The position numbers were made by a program, and so were the translations under genes. From positions 1 to 50,851 of the forward strand of contig CAZMZR010000016.1 of the NCBI GenBank assembly GCA_964570855.1: a stretch of DNA of 50,851 nt. Reading direction: 5' to 3'. Positions 36,166-44,576 of this stretch are shown here, one piece after another. The DNA comes from JAFGPS01 sp964570855. Lineage in GTDB: Bacteria > Planctomycetota > Phycisphaerae > Sedimentisphaerales > Anaerobacaceae. The notes beneath the pieces were generated by a model that saw only the letters and a list, made by a program, of their open reading frames with translations, made no database searches and had not been told where the DNA came from. Within the stretch, counting starts at the first letter, position 1; every line of letters starts with the position of its first letter.

Positions 36166-38442
36166 TTACACAGCCTTGTTCAAAGCTCCATCTAACGATA
36201 TTGATTGATCAGGGGAAAGTTCTATATCTACAATCTTTTTACCATAGCGGATTTTACAGCTTCTACCATCCTTACTGCGCACGGTGGCACTTTTCAACTT
36301 TCCATCCTCCCACCGGATATCAAGCTCAAAGGCGCCACGGGCACACAAGCCCTTGACCGAGCCGCTCGGCCAGGCTGATGGCAGCGCCGGCAATAATTCA
36401 ATTTCGCCTGTATGGCTCTGGAGCAGCATCTCACAGATGGCTGCTGTTGCACCAAAATTGCCGTCCATTTGCATGGGTGGATGACTGCCCAACAGGTTCG
36501 GAAGAACGTTATAGGTCAACAGACCCCGTACCATTCGATATGCGCTCTCCGAATTTCCCAGGCGCGCCCACAATGTGCATCTCCAGGGCCATGTCCAGCT
36601 CCGCCGACTGTCACCGGTTTCGCCTCTTGCCTCCAGAGAAACGGATGCTGCATCCGCCAACTCGGGCGTTTTTTTCATGCTGATTTGTCGGCCGGGATAA
36701 ACACCGAACAGATGTGATGTATGGCGATGTTGATCGTTAGGATCGTCAATATCTTCCATCCATTCCTGGAGCTGGCCCCATCGACCGATCTTTGGCCCGA
36801 CCAGATTATCTCTGGTCTTCACGAGCCAGTTGCGGTATTCCTTATCCACTCCCAGAATACCGGCGGCCTCGATTGTGTTATTGAAAAGGTCCCAGACTAT
36901 CATCTGGTCGTAAGTCACTCCATCAGCACCGCGAGGCCCGTGCTCGGGCGACCAGCCGTTGGGAACGACAAGTTTGCCGTCAGGCATCAGCTTGAGGTGG
37001 TCCTCCCAAAATTCACAGACTTCTTTCATCATCGGATAGGCTTTATTCTTCAAAAAATCCTTATCCAGTGTAAACGCATAATGCTCCCAAAAATGCTGGG
37101 CATACCAGGCACTGCCGCCCATATTCCAGACATAGCTCATGTTACCGAAAGGATTGGATTCTGTGCGCACAGTCCAGCCACGCATGAGCTTACCATCGGG
37201 CGGCGGGAATTCTTTAGCCGAGGCCTTCTGATACGGGCCGCGCAACGCCAGGACCATGTCGAACAGACGTAGGTGACACTCGCTAAGATTGGCCGGCTCG
37301 GCAAGCCAGTAATTCATCTGGATATTAATATTAGTATGATAATCGGCATTCCAGGGCGGGCTGTTCGTATGATTCCAAAGCCCCTGGAGGTTGGCCGGTA
37401 AGGAATCCCTCGAGCAGGACATCAATAAATATCTGCCGAATTGAAAAAGCATCGCTTCCAGGCCGGGATCATCCCCCCCAGTGGTGTAAACTTCGATACG
37501 TTTATCTGTGGTCAGGTTCCTGCGCTCATCGGAACTTTCGCCGACGTTCAAATCCACCCTGCCGAAAAGTGAAAGGTAATCTTCAAGATGTTCCTCTTGC
37601 AACTGCTTGAATGACTTACCTGCGGCAGCATCCATCTCTGCTGTCAACTTATCGTGAGGATGCTCACCCTGGAATTTCTTCTCATAGTCCATTATATAAC
37701 TTGTGCCGGCACCCAGAAGGATTGTCAGGGCATCACATCCCTTAAATGCAATTTTGTCATCGTTGATATCAAGCGTTCCACCATCATTAAGCACAATAAC
37801 CTGGCTTTCATAAAACATTGTATTAACCGGTTCGCCGCTTGCTTCCGGCTGAGGTTGTTCATTTTGCCTGCGACTATCGCGGCGTCTTCGTTGAGCCATT
37901 TGTAAAGTTAAAGCTCCGGAAGATTTCATGCGGTTTCCGTCAGCTATTGCCGGAGCTTCGTGCATATCAACCAGCTCAACTTCACCGGTGTAGCTACCCG
38001 GCTTGTCTGCACTGAGGTGCATCACAATGACCTGGGCCGGATGGCTGGCGAAATAAATTCGTTGATAGGTTATATTTTCCTTTTTGTAACTTACTCGTCC
38101 CTGGCCTTCGCTCATATCAAGTTCACGGACGTAATCCGTGACCAGGTTCGGCTCATGACCCGGCAGGTTGATATAAAAATTACCGAATGCCTGATAAGCA
38201 CCCATTACATCTTCATTGCCAGTCCAGAGGCTTATTTCGTTATATTGAATACGATCCTGGGGAATGCCGCCAAAAAACATAGCTCCCATTCGGCCGTTAC
38301 CTATTGGCAGCGCCTCTGTTTCCCAGTCTTTCGCCGGTTTATCGTATTGCAAAGCCAGATCGGAAGCGAATGCCTGTGTTGGAGATGAAAGAATTATTAA
38401 GACAAATATACCATAGATAACGAGTTGATTTATTCTTACCAT
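36166..38442 (-). CDS. GH95 alpha-L-fucosidase/galactosidase family, second copy
   Basis: A 758-residue secreted GH95 enzyme (signal about 1-27). It has ALPIGNGRMGAMFFGG (44-59), TNINIQMNYW (Asn371/Asn373), general acid Glu500 in GWSPEHG and Asp660 in QMDGNFG. All catalytic residues are in place. An Arg/Gln-rich, low-complexity loop (about 184-204, MAQRRRRDSRRQNEQ...) in the N-terminal domain is absent from the first GH95. Overall divergence from that copy suggests different specificity, for example alpha-L-galactose versus alpha-L-fucose. The ATG is preceded by a poor GAAAGATAAGG site. The gene is 34 bp after GH9. Confidence 0.92.
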   Translation of the reverse strand: MVRINQLVIYGIFVLIILSSPTQAFASDLALQYDKPAKDWETEALPIGNGRMGAMFFGGIPQDRIQYNEISLWTGNEDVMGAYQAFGNFYINLPGHEPNLVTDYVRELDMSEGQGRVSYKKENITYQRIYFASHPAQVIVMHLSADKPGSYTGEVELVDMHEAPAIADGNRMKSSGALTLQMAQRRRRDSRRQNEQPQPEASGEPVNTMFYESQVIVLNDGGTLDINDDKIAFKGCDALTILLGAGTSYIMDYEKKFQGEHPHDKLTAEMDAAAGKSFKQLQEEHLEDYLSLFGRVDLNVGESSDERRNLTTDKRIEVYTTGGDDPGLEAMLFQFGRYLLMSCSRDSLPANLQGLWNHTNSPPWNADYHTNINIQMNYWLAEPANLSECHLRLFDMVLALRGPYQKASAKEFPPPDGKLMRGWTVRTESNPFGNMSYVWNMGGSAWYAQHFWEHYAFTLDKDFLKNKAYPMMKEVCEFWEDHLKLMPDGKLVVPNGWSPEHGPRGADGVTYDQMIVWDLFNNTIEAAGILGVDKEYRNWLVKTRDNLVGPKIGRWGQLQEWMEDIDDPNDQHRHTSHLFGVYPGRQISMKKTPELADAASVSLEARGETGDSRRSWTWPWRCTLWARLGNSESAYRMVRGLLTYNVLPNLLGSHPPMQMDGNFGATAAICEMLLQSHTGEIELLPALPSAWPSGSVKGLCARGAFELDIRWEDGKLKSATVRSKDGRSCKIRYGKKIVDIELSPDQSISLDGALNKAV

Positions 38443-38476
38443 CCTTATCTTTCGTTAATATAAAATGCAAATCAAA

Positions 38477-40171
38477 TCAGGGCTGAGAATTAACAAAACC
38501 TGCAAGGGCATAAACAAGACCCGCCTGCCAGTTTATAGCGATTTCATTAGTTCTGTAGTCTTTCTCAATATCCTGCCATGCTGTCGCCCCGGGATTACTT
38601 CCACCGACAATATAACCGGGCCATGGCTCTTCAATACCGTCGGCTCCCGAACGTCTGTCATGTGGATTCATGGGCGGATTGTGTCCCAGCCCGGTGACAT
38701 AAGAACGCCCGTAATAGTTCCTGCCGAACAAATGCCCTATTATATCCGAAACAGCTTGTACATATTCCTTCTTTGGTGCCATCATATTGGCAACCTGCAG
38801 GTTTAATGCCTGCCGTGCAACACCGCCGTTGCAGCCCCAGTAATATGTTCCGCCTAATGGTCTGTCGTAAACATCCTTTTCGGCATTGACAACAATAAGA
38901 TCGGCGGCTTTAATTATATCCTTACGTATAGTCTCCATAAGTTCGGCGTCCCTACCCTGACGTTCCGACATAATATAAGTAAACATTCCCAGGTTTCTTA
39001 CATTGCCCCAGTCCCATTCGATATCGACCTTTCCCTTGGATGGGCCGGCTCCGACACCATCATTGAACCCCTTACTCGTATCTAAAGGCGCCGAAGCCTT
39101 TGCTTCGAAATCCTTGAGATATTGTTCTTCGCCGGTCGTTTCCCACATTTCAGCGGCGGCCCAAAGCCGGTCGTCCGGATCAGTGGTTTGATAACCGCCT
39201 GTTTTGAAATCACCCTGTCGGAACCTCTTATTTACAGGATTTTTCTTTAAGAAGTCATAACTCAACTTTGCGGCATCCAAACATTTCTGTGAATATTCGG
39301 CGTCGTATGGCTTGAAATATCTTGTCGCCATAGCCATCACGGCGACGAAGTCCGCTGTGGCTGCGGAACTCCAATCCGTGAAATACCTTTTTTCAGAATC
39401 ATTTTCCGGCATTATAAAACCCGAGAAGTTTAGCCGAGTTAGTTTATGTGAAACTCTTCCCGTTCCATCCGGATATTGCATGGAGAAAAGCCAGTCGGTC
39501 TCCCACTTAAGCTCTTTAAGAAAATCCGGATAGCCCAGTGCGGTATCGGGGATATCAAGAGAAATGCCTTTGAGTTTTTCCTGAAAGTGATCCCATGCCA
39601 TAAACAGACACCCCAAAGTTATACCTGCATTGACGGTATATTTGCCGTAGTCACCGGCATCATGCCAGCCTTTTGTGCCGTCTCTTTTAGAGCTGTCGTT
39701 AATGCCCATGTAATCCTGATAGCCATCGTTCAAATGACAGGCTTTTTGTGAATATTTATTACCGTTATGCTCACCTTCGACCGCACAACCGCACCGCCAC
39801 AGATAAAAACCCCGCATGGCCGTGTAATAAACAAAATCATAAACATTGTCGCCAATCTCAAATTCATAAGATTTACCGACATTTGGCACATCCAGATAGA
39901 ATTTACCCTTGTCATTGACCCTGGAAAAATCAGCTATCCAGATATCCTGATTGACATCGTCCTGATGCACCGGCCCGGTTGCTTTGCCGGTAAATATAAT
40001 GGACTCATCTGAGGCTTTTCTGACCGTGAATTCCGAACATTCGGCGGTAATTGATGCTTTCTTCGGCATCCCGGGCAGAAACCCGAGAGAATTTAATCGA
40101 ATAGTGGAACCTGATGCTATCGACAGCATAAATAATACCGGTAATCCGGCGAACAGCTTTTTTTTAACCAT
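38477..40171 (-). CDS. GH9 endoglucanase-type enzyme with N-terminal Ig-like domain
   Basis: A 564-residue secreted GH9 enzyme (signal about 1-21). An N-terminal CelD-type Ig-like domain (IRLNSLGFLPGMPKKA, about 24-39) precedes the (alpha/alpha)6 barrel. GWHDAGDYGKYTVN gives catalytic Asp171/Asp174. GLGHNPPMNPHDRRS is the histidine signature, and the acid is Glu543 in NEIAIN. This family cuts beta-1,4-glucan, xyloglucan or mixed-linkage glucan; specificity is not readable. It is the first gene of the minus-strand cluster, transcribed away from the GH30 gene, and thus probably next to the main cluster promoter. AAAGGG precedes the ATG. Confidence 0.93.
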   Translation of the reverse strand: MVKKKLFAGLPVLFMLSIASGSTIRLNSLGFLPGMPKKASITAECSEFTVRKASDESIIFTGKATGPVHQDDVNQDIWIADFSRVNDKGKFYLDVPNVGKSYEFEIGDNVYDFVYYTAMRGFYLWRCGCAVEGEHNGNKYSQKACHLNDGYQDYMGINDSSKRDGTKGWHDAGDYGKYTVNAGITLGCLFMAWDHFQEKLKGISLDIPDTALGYPDFLKELKWETDWLFSMQYPDGTGRVSHKLTRLNFSGFIMPENDSEKRYFTDWSSAATADFVAVMAMATRYFKPYDAEYSQKCLDAAKLSYDFLKKNPVNKRFRQGDFKTGGYQTTDPDDRLWAAAEMWETTGEEQYLKDFEAKASAPLDTSKGFNDGVGAGPSKGKVDIEWDWGNVRNLGMFTYIMSERQGRDAELMETIRKDIIKAADLIVVNAEKDVYDRPLGGTYYWGCNGGVARQALNLQVANMMAPKKEYVQAVSDIIGHLFGRNYYGRSYVTGLGHNPPMNPHDRRSGADGIEEPWPGYIVGGSNPGATAWQDIEKDYRTNEIAINWQAGLVYALAGFVNSQP

Positions 40172-40569
40172 GGCTAAACCCTTTTACAATTTAATTTTAA
40201 TCTTTATTCGATATTTATTCTTTGCAGCGGTCAGATTTCCAATATCAGGTAATAATAACTGCATTTGAATGCCATATCCAACAGTAAATTCAATCCCAGT
40301 TTACTGGTCAATTGTAAGTGCCTATAACTAATGTAGATAAACACAGAGTAAGCCGGATGAATAACTATCCCAAATTGACCAATTCTACACAGAAATTGAC
40401 TGGATATAGCTGTTTTATATAACCGCTGATTTCATCAGGAATAAACGGCAATAAAGCTTTAACATAACTCAATATTGTAAATCAGCGGAGCACACGTTAT
40501 TATATTCTACCTATAAAATAAAGCGTGACTCATTAATATTTAATTAATCCCGGATTAAGGAGCATTATT
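40172..40569. promoter_or_regulatory. Divergent control region with several inverted repeats (GH9 / GH30)
   Basis: 398 bp without a gene. It contains: (a) CAGTAAA at 40282-40288 and TTTACTG at 40300-40306, an 11-bp-spaced inverted repeat; (b) TGGTCAATT at 40305-40313 with its reverse complement at 40373-40381; (c) AAATTGAC at 40372 and again at 40393, exactly 21 bp apart, two helical turns; (d) CCGCTGATTT at 40423-40432 and AAATCAGCGG at 40479-40488. The last half-site overlaps the GH30 promoter. These look like operator sites for one or more sugar-responsive regulators, but no regulator gene is in the window. Confidence 0.5.
40475..40503 (+). promoter_or_regulatory. Predicted sigma-70 promoter of the GH30 gene
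   Basis: TTGTAA (40475-40480), a 17-bp spacer and TATTAT (40498-40503), about 65 bp before the GH30 start codon. The half-site AAATCAGCGG lies across the -35 end and spacer, so a bound protein would occlude RNA polymerase. Confidence 0.55.
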
Positions 40570-42384
40570 ATGACCTTTAACAGCTTTAATAAATCTCTTA
40601 TTTTCTTTTTTATTTTTTCATTAGCTACCGCATACGGTGACACCAACATCCTCGTTAATCCCGGATTTGAAAACGGAAGAGAAGGCTGGTTCGACCGTAC
40701 CTGCTCAATCGAGGCCGTCACATCGCCGGTTCATAACGGTTCCGGCAGTGGAAAAGCATTCGCAAGAGGTGCTAACTGGCAGGGAATAAAACAGTCTGTA
40801 TTTGGAAGAATGGAGGGGGGCAGCACGTATAAGATATCAGGCTGGGTAAGACTCGACAACGCCTCAAGCGATACTGTTGCGTTATCAGTCGAACAGCAGG
40901 ATGACAGCGGTACTAATTATCATAACATAGCGAGCGCTACTGCTACGAACAGTGACTGGGTCGAGCTTTCAGGAGAATTCACACTAAATGTAAGAGGCAC
41001 ATTATCGGTGCTGGATGTTTATTTCGAAGGCCCTGCGCCGGGTATTAATTTCTTTGTCGATGACGCGAACGTATATGGTCCCGAAGTTATTATTCCCGAG
41101 CCTATTCCCGCCGAGCCCGATGCGACAGGTCAGATTGATGTTAACACACGCCATCAAAAAATAGAAGGATTCGGTGCTTCCGGCGCCTATTACACAATGG
41201 ATTTTGTTAAGCACAAGAAAAAAGACGAACTATGTAATTTGCTCTTTAAAGAGCTGGGGCTTGATATATTCCGGATAAGAAACAATTACGATATGGACCC
41301 GAATTCCTTCCACGAGACAGCAGAAATAGCCACCTCCGGCGAAGCGGCCCTCGGGCGGGATTTGAAGATTATGATATCTTCGTGGTCACCGCCTGTCTAT
41401 CTGAAAAGCAACGCAAACACAATAGGTGGAACACTAAAGAAAAAAGATGGAAAATATATGTATGATGAGTTTGCACAATGGTGGTACGATAGTCTGGCTG
41501 CTTATGCAAAAGCAGGCGTTAAAGTGGACTATATAAACATACAGAACGAGCTCGACTACGAAGCTCCATGGAATTCGTGCCAATTCACCCCTACAGCGAC
41601 AACTGATCCGAACATGGCCGCCTATGACATCGCCTTCGAGACTGTCTGGAAGAAATTGAACACTGAAATGGGACCGGACATGCCGAAGATGCTTGCCCCT
41701 GAATCGTCCGGTTTGGGCAATGGCCAGGCTTATATAGAGAATTTAGACGATTTGTCCCATGTTTATGGTTATTCACATCATTTCTACGACTGCAGCGGCT
41801 GTGGCTCAGCTCCCGATCGGTTTATCCCCAGAATGGTCAGCCTTCAAAACTTTGTTTCACAGCACGGCAACAAACCAATTTTCCAGACAGAATTCGAGAA
41901 CGAGCCCGGCACGTGGGCCGATGCAATTAATACAGCGATTTTGTTACATAATTCTCTAACTATAGAGAAAGTATCCGGGTATTTGTACTGGGAATTGTTC
42001 TGGGGCCCTGGAACAGGCCTGGTAAGCATAGAAGATTCGTCCACCTATACAATCACGCCCACCTACTATGCTTTCAAACACTATTCAGCATTCATCAATG
42101 CAGATTGGCAGCGTGTGGAAGCCTCGACCGAAAATACGGGGCTGAGGTTCTCGGCTTATATCAGTCCGGATAATGAAAAACTAACCGCGGTTGTAATAAA
42201 TACCACCGAAGACACCGATATTACCTTCGCCTTTTCTATTAAAGGTTTTTCCTCTTCTAAGGGTGAAATTTATCGCTCCAGCCGGACGCAAAATTGTGTC
42301 TATTTCGGCAATTGTAACGAACCAGGTCCGTTGAAACTGCCTGCAAACTCGATAACAACGCTGGTTCTTTCCACCGACAAATAG
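40570..42384 (+). CDS. GH30 xylanase/glucanase-type enzyme with N-terminal carbohydrate-binding domain
   Basis: A 604-residue secreted protein (signal about 1-23). An N-terminal CBM4/9/22-like jelly roll (about 25-170) opens with ILVNPGFENGREGWF. A short Pro/Glu linker (PEPIPAEPD) leads to the GH30 TIM barrel with IEGFGASGAYYTMDF, SSWSPPVYLKSN, acid/base Glu327 in NIQNELD and nucleophile Glu441 in FQTEFENEPG. A side beta-domain closes the protein. The layout suits GH30 endo-xylanase or glucanase subfamilies acting on hemicellulose. AAGGAG lies before the ATG. It is the only glycosidase on the plus strand, divergent from GH9. Confidence 0.92.
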   Translation: MTFNSFNKSLIFFFIFSLATAYGDTNILVNPGFENGREGWFDRTCSIEAVTSPVHNGSGSGKAFARGANWQGIKQSVFGRMEGGSTYKISGWVRLDNASSDTVALSVEQQDDSGTNYHNIASATATNSDWVELSGEFTLNVRGTLSVLDVYFEGPAPGINFFVDDANVYGPEVIIPEPIPAEPDATGQIDVNTRHQKIEGFGASGAYYTMDFVKHKKKDELCNLLFKELGLDIFRIRNNYDMDPNSFHETAEIATSGEAALGRDLKIMISSWSPPVYLKSNANTIGGTLKKKDGKYMYDEFAQWWYDSLAAYAKAGVKVDYINIQNELDYEAPWNSCQFTPTATTDPNMAAYDIAFETVWKKLNTEMGPDMPKMLAPESSGLGNGQAYIENLDDLSHVYGYSHHFYDCSGCGSAPDRFIPRMVSLQNFVSQHGNKPIFQTEFENEPGTWADAINTAILLHNSLTIEKVSGYLYWELFWGPGTGLVSIEDSSTYTITPTYYAFKHYSAFINADWQRVEASTENTGLRFSAYISPDNEKLTAVVINTTEDTDITFAFSIKGFSSSKGEIYRSSRTQNCVYFGNCNEPGPLKLPANSITTLVLSTDK

Positions 42385-42481
42385 GTTTGAAGCCTTCCGG
42401 TGAAAATTCGTCCTGGTATTTAGTTCATGAAATGATTCAACCGAATCAGGATACAGACGATTTACATGATTAAGGTGATAT

Positions 42482-42940
42482 CTACTTACCTGCAGGTTTA
42501 CTATTTCGTTCGGTATTACTCTTATCTGTTTTTTTGATCCCCTGTATCCGAGGCTTGCTTGAACTACCACCCTTTCCAGAACCGCCCTTTTGGGGTACCT
42601 GCCCTTTCATCAAAGCCAGCGCTTTGATACATGCTGCTTTGGTTGTACGGTCACGATTTTTAAGCCCCTGCTCAAGAACTTCAGTCGCCATCTTTTTCAT
42701 CCTGCCCTTCATGCTCCTTAGTCCGTATGCCGCCGCTTTCTTGGTTGTTCTTGGGAAATCACCAAGTAATATCTTCGTGAGGATAGCCAGACCATCTTCC
42801 TGCATCCACGACAAATTGAAAGCCGCCAGCCTGGCGATTGATATATCATTTGAGCATAACTTCTTTGTTAGCTGCTTCAGAAGCTCGATAGATGCCTCAT
42901 CCGTTTCCCGTACGGAAGATTTTTTTTCTTCGGGTTCCAT
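42482..42940 (-). CDS. HEAT-repeat protein, function unknown
   Basis: A 152-residue soluble protein. The ATG at 42940 is chosen because TAGGAG lies 8 bases upstream; the frame is open further upstream but without a comparable site. Residues about 10-110 are helical repeats of HEAT type (IARLAAFNLSWM, KKAAAYGLRSM, KAACIKALALM). The tail is Gly/Ser/Lys-rich and positively charged, which could bind nucleic acid or be unstructured. No catalytic motif is seen. It converges with GH30 and diverges from the thioesterase pseudogene; function cannot be assigned. Confidence 0.75.
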   Translation of the reverse strand: MEPEEKKSSVRETDEASIELLKQLTKKLCSNDISIARLAAFNLSWMQEDGLAILTKILLGDFPRTTKKAAAYGLRSMKGRMKKMATEVLEQGLKNRDRTTKAACIKALALMKGQVPQKGGSGKGGSSSKPRIQGIKKTDKSNTERNSKPAGK

Positions 42941-43112
42941 AGAATCTCCTACAAATAATAGACAGTATAACTGAATATCAACGATAACGCCAATTGAAAA
43001 GCATGGTCTAAGGATAGAAATTCTAAATTCTTGCAAAAGCAGGGCAATTCAATAATATAGAACAAAGAATCGTTCATATTTTACTTTGAATAAAGAACTG
43101 ACGGAAATAGAA

Positions 43113-43837
43113 ATGGAGATGAAGGAGAAACAATTTGCAATCAAGCCCCATCACTGCGGGACTAACGGCAATATAAGGGTATTTTCATTAATGCAATATC
43201 TACAGGAAATTGCAACTATTCACGCAGAGGAACTCGGTTTTGGATTCGGCGAATTAAACGAAATTGGCCTCTATTGGGTCCTCTCAAATATTAGAATAGA
43301 ATTCGATAGATTCCCCAAATGGCCTGAAGTGGTTACTATAAAAACGTGGCCGAGCGGGTATTCCCGTCTGATAGCTACAAGAGAATTTGTAGGTCTGGAT
43401 CGGACAGATAAAGAGCTATTTAAAGCAGGCAGCCAGTGGATGATATTAGATAAAAACAGCACTCGACCGAAAGATTTATTACGTCTTGACCTTGGTCTGC
43501 CGCAAACCGGCCAAAAAGTTATACAGGAAGAATTGAAAAGATTGATGCCCAAAAGCGATTACCGCCTGATCGAAAAAATGCACGTGCCCCACAGCTCAAT
43601 CGATATGAACGGCCATGTAAATAATACGGAATATATACGTTGGGGCATTAACGGATTGAGACAGAAATTCAAGGTAAGGATAGTATTCATTTTATTCAGG
43701 CCACATATCTTTCCGAAGTATTCGAGGCGGATGAGCTCGAGATGATGGCTTGCCGCTGCGAAAATGGAAATTTTTGTTTCCAGCTTAAGAAATCCGACAC
43801 AGGCAATTGTGCATATTTAATGGAGGTTTGTTGTTAA
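43113..43837 (+). pseudogene. Acyl-ACP thioesterase (FatA-like), one-base frameshift
   Basis: Residues from about 43113 match an acyl-ACP thioesterase with a hotdog fold (KPHHCGTNGNIRVFSLMQYL; WVLSNIRIEFDRFPKWP; second domain VPHSSIDMNGHVNNTEYIRW). Such enzymes release fatty acids from acyl carrier protein. After GLRQKF at about 43670 the frame is lost. The expected continuation, KDSIHFIQATYLSEVFEAD, is in the frame starting at 43676 and runs to a TAA at 43835-43837. A single missing base near 43671-43676 explains the shift. It is either a real frameshift or a sequencing/assembly error. The start is uncertain: a TTG at 43086 and ATGs at 43113 and 43119 are in frame. No clear slippery site is seen. 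Confidence 0.75.
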
Positions 43838-44013
43838 TTGCTTAACTGCGGCCATAATAAAATAATAATCGCAGACATCCCTTAAACTTTATTTAGAACA
43901 AGTACGATTGCATAGCCGTACACAAAAATGAGTCGAACAGGCAAAATTTATATTTTACGTCATAAAAGTTTGATTTTCTCCTGTTTATAAGGGCGTTTGT
44001 TAAGGAGAACAAA

Positions 44014-44217
44014 ATGTTAAAACAAGAATTACAACATAACCTCGAATGCAGGAGCGAACTACACAGCGAACATATATGCTACCTCATTTCACAGGGATTT
44101 CATTTGAGCGATGAGCACGAATTCAGGGCCTTGATTGAAAATCCGAGATTTCAATGCCATCACTGCAACCGGATAGCCAAAAGTGATAAGAATTTATGCG
44201 TGCCTTTTGATTTGTAA
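44014..44217 (+). CDS. Small Cys-rich protein, unknown function
   Basis: A 67-residue soluble ORF with a good AAGGAG site before the ATG. The Cys residues (LEC, HICY, CHHCNR, LCVP) could bind zinc or iron, with CHHC giving a short knuckle-like pair. It does not resemble any family I recognise. It lies between the thioesterase pseudogene and tRNA-Val. The ribosome site and position support it being real; size and lack of recognised homology keep confidence moderate. Confidence 0.5.
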   Translation: MLKQELQHNLECRSELHSEHICYLISQGFHLSDEHEFRALIENPRFQCHHCNRIAKSDKNLCVPFDL

Positions 44218-44376
44218 ATGCAACATTGTTTGTATAAGTATAACCGGACGAAGGACTGTGCCGATACATATTTGAAGTCTGGATTCTAAAAATCAGATAC
44301 ATAATCAGGCCTAAATTCCCGTTCAAACCTTTGTGGTCCGACAAACCAAAATTAATCCGATTTACATTCTATTTTC

Positions 44377-44405
44377 TTGCAATATCGTCTCAATCTGTGT
44401 AAATT
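44377..44405 (+). promoter_or_regulatory. Predicted sigma-70 promoter of tRNA-Val
   Basis: TTGCAA (44377-44382), a 17-bp spacer and TAAATT (44400-44405), about 20 bases before the first base of the tRNA. Spacing and distance fit a tRNA promoter. Confidence 0.5.
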
Positions 44406-44424
44406 TACCGAAAATTGGAATCCG

Positions 44425-44498
44425 GGGCGGTTAGCTCAGTTGGCTAGAGCGCCTGCTTTACACGCAGGAGGCCACAGGTTCAAGTCCTGTACCGCCCA
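44425..44498 (+). tRNA. tRNA-Val(TAC)
   Basis: A 74-base gene with acceptor GGGCGGT pairing with ACCGCCC, D-arm GCTC/GAGC, anticodon stem CCTGC/GCAGG around loop TTTACAC (anticodon TAC, valine codons GUA/GUG) and T-arm ACAGG/CCTGT with TTCAAGT. The discriminator base is A at 44498 and CCA is not encoded. A perfect 10-bp palindrome ACCTTAAGGT follows at 44501. Confidence 0.96.
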
Positions 44499-44576
44499 AT
44501 ACCTTAAGGTAAAAGGTTTGCGAAAAATCACTCTTGTTTCATCAGTCGTGGGGGAGCCTCTTGTTGTCCGAAGCGT

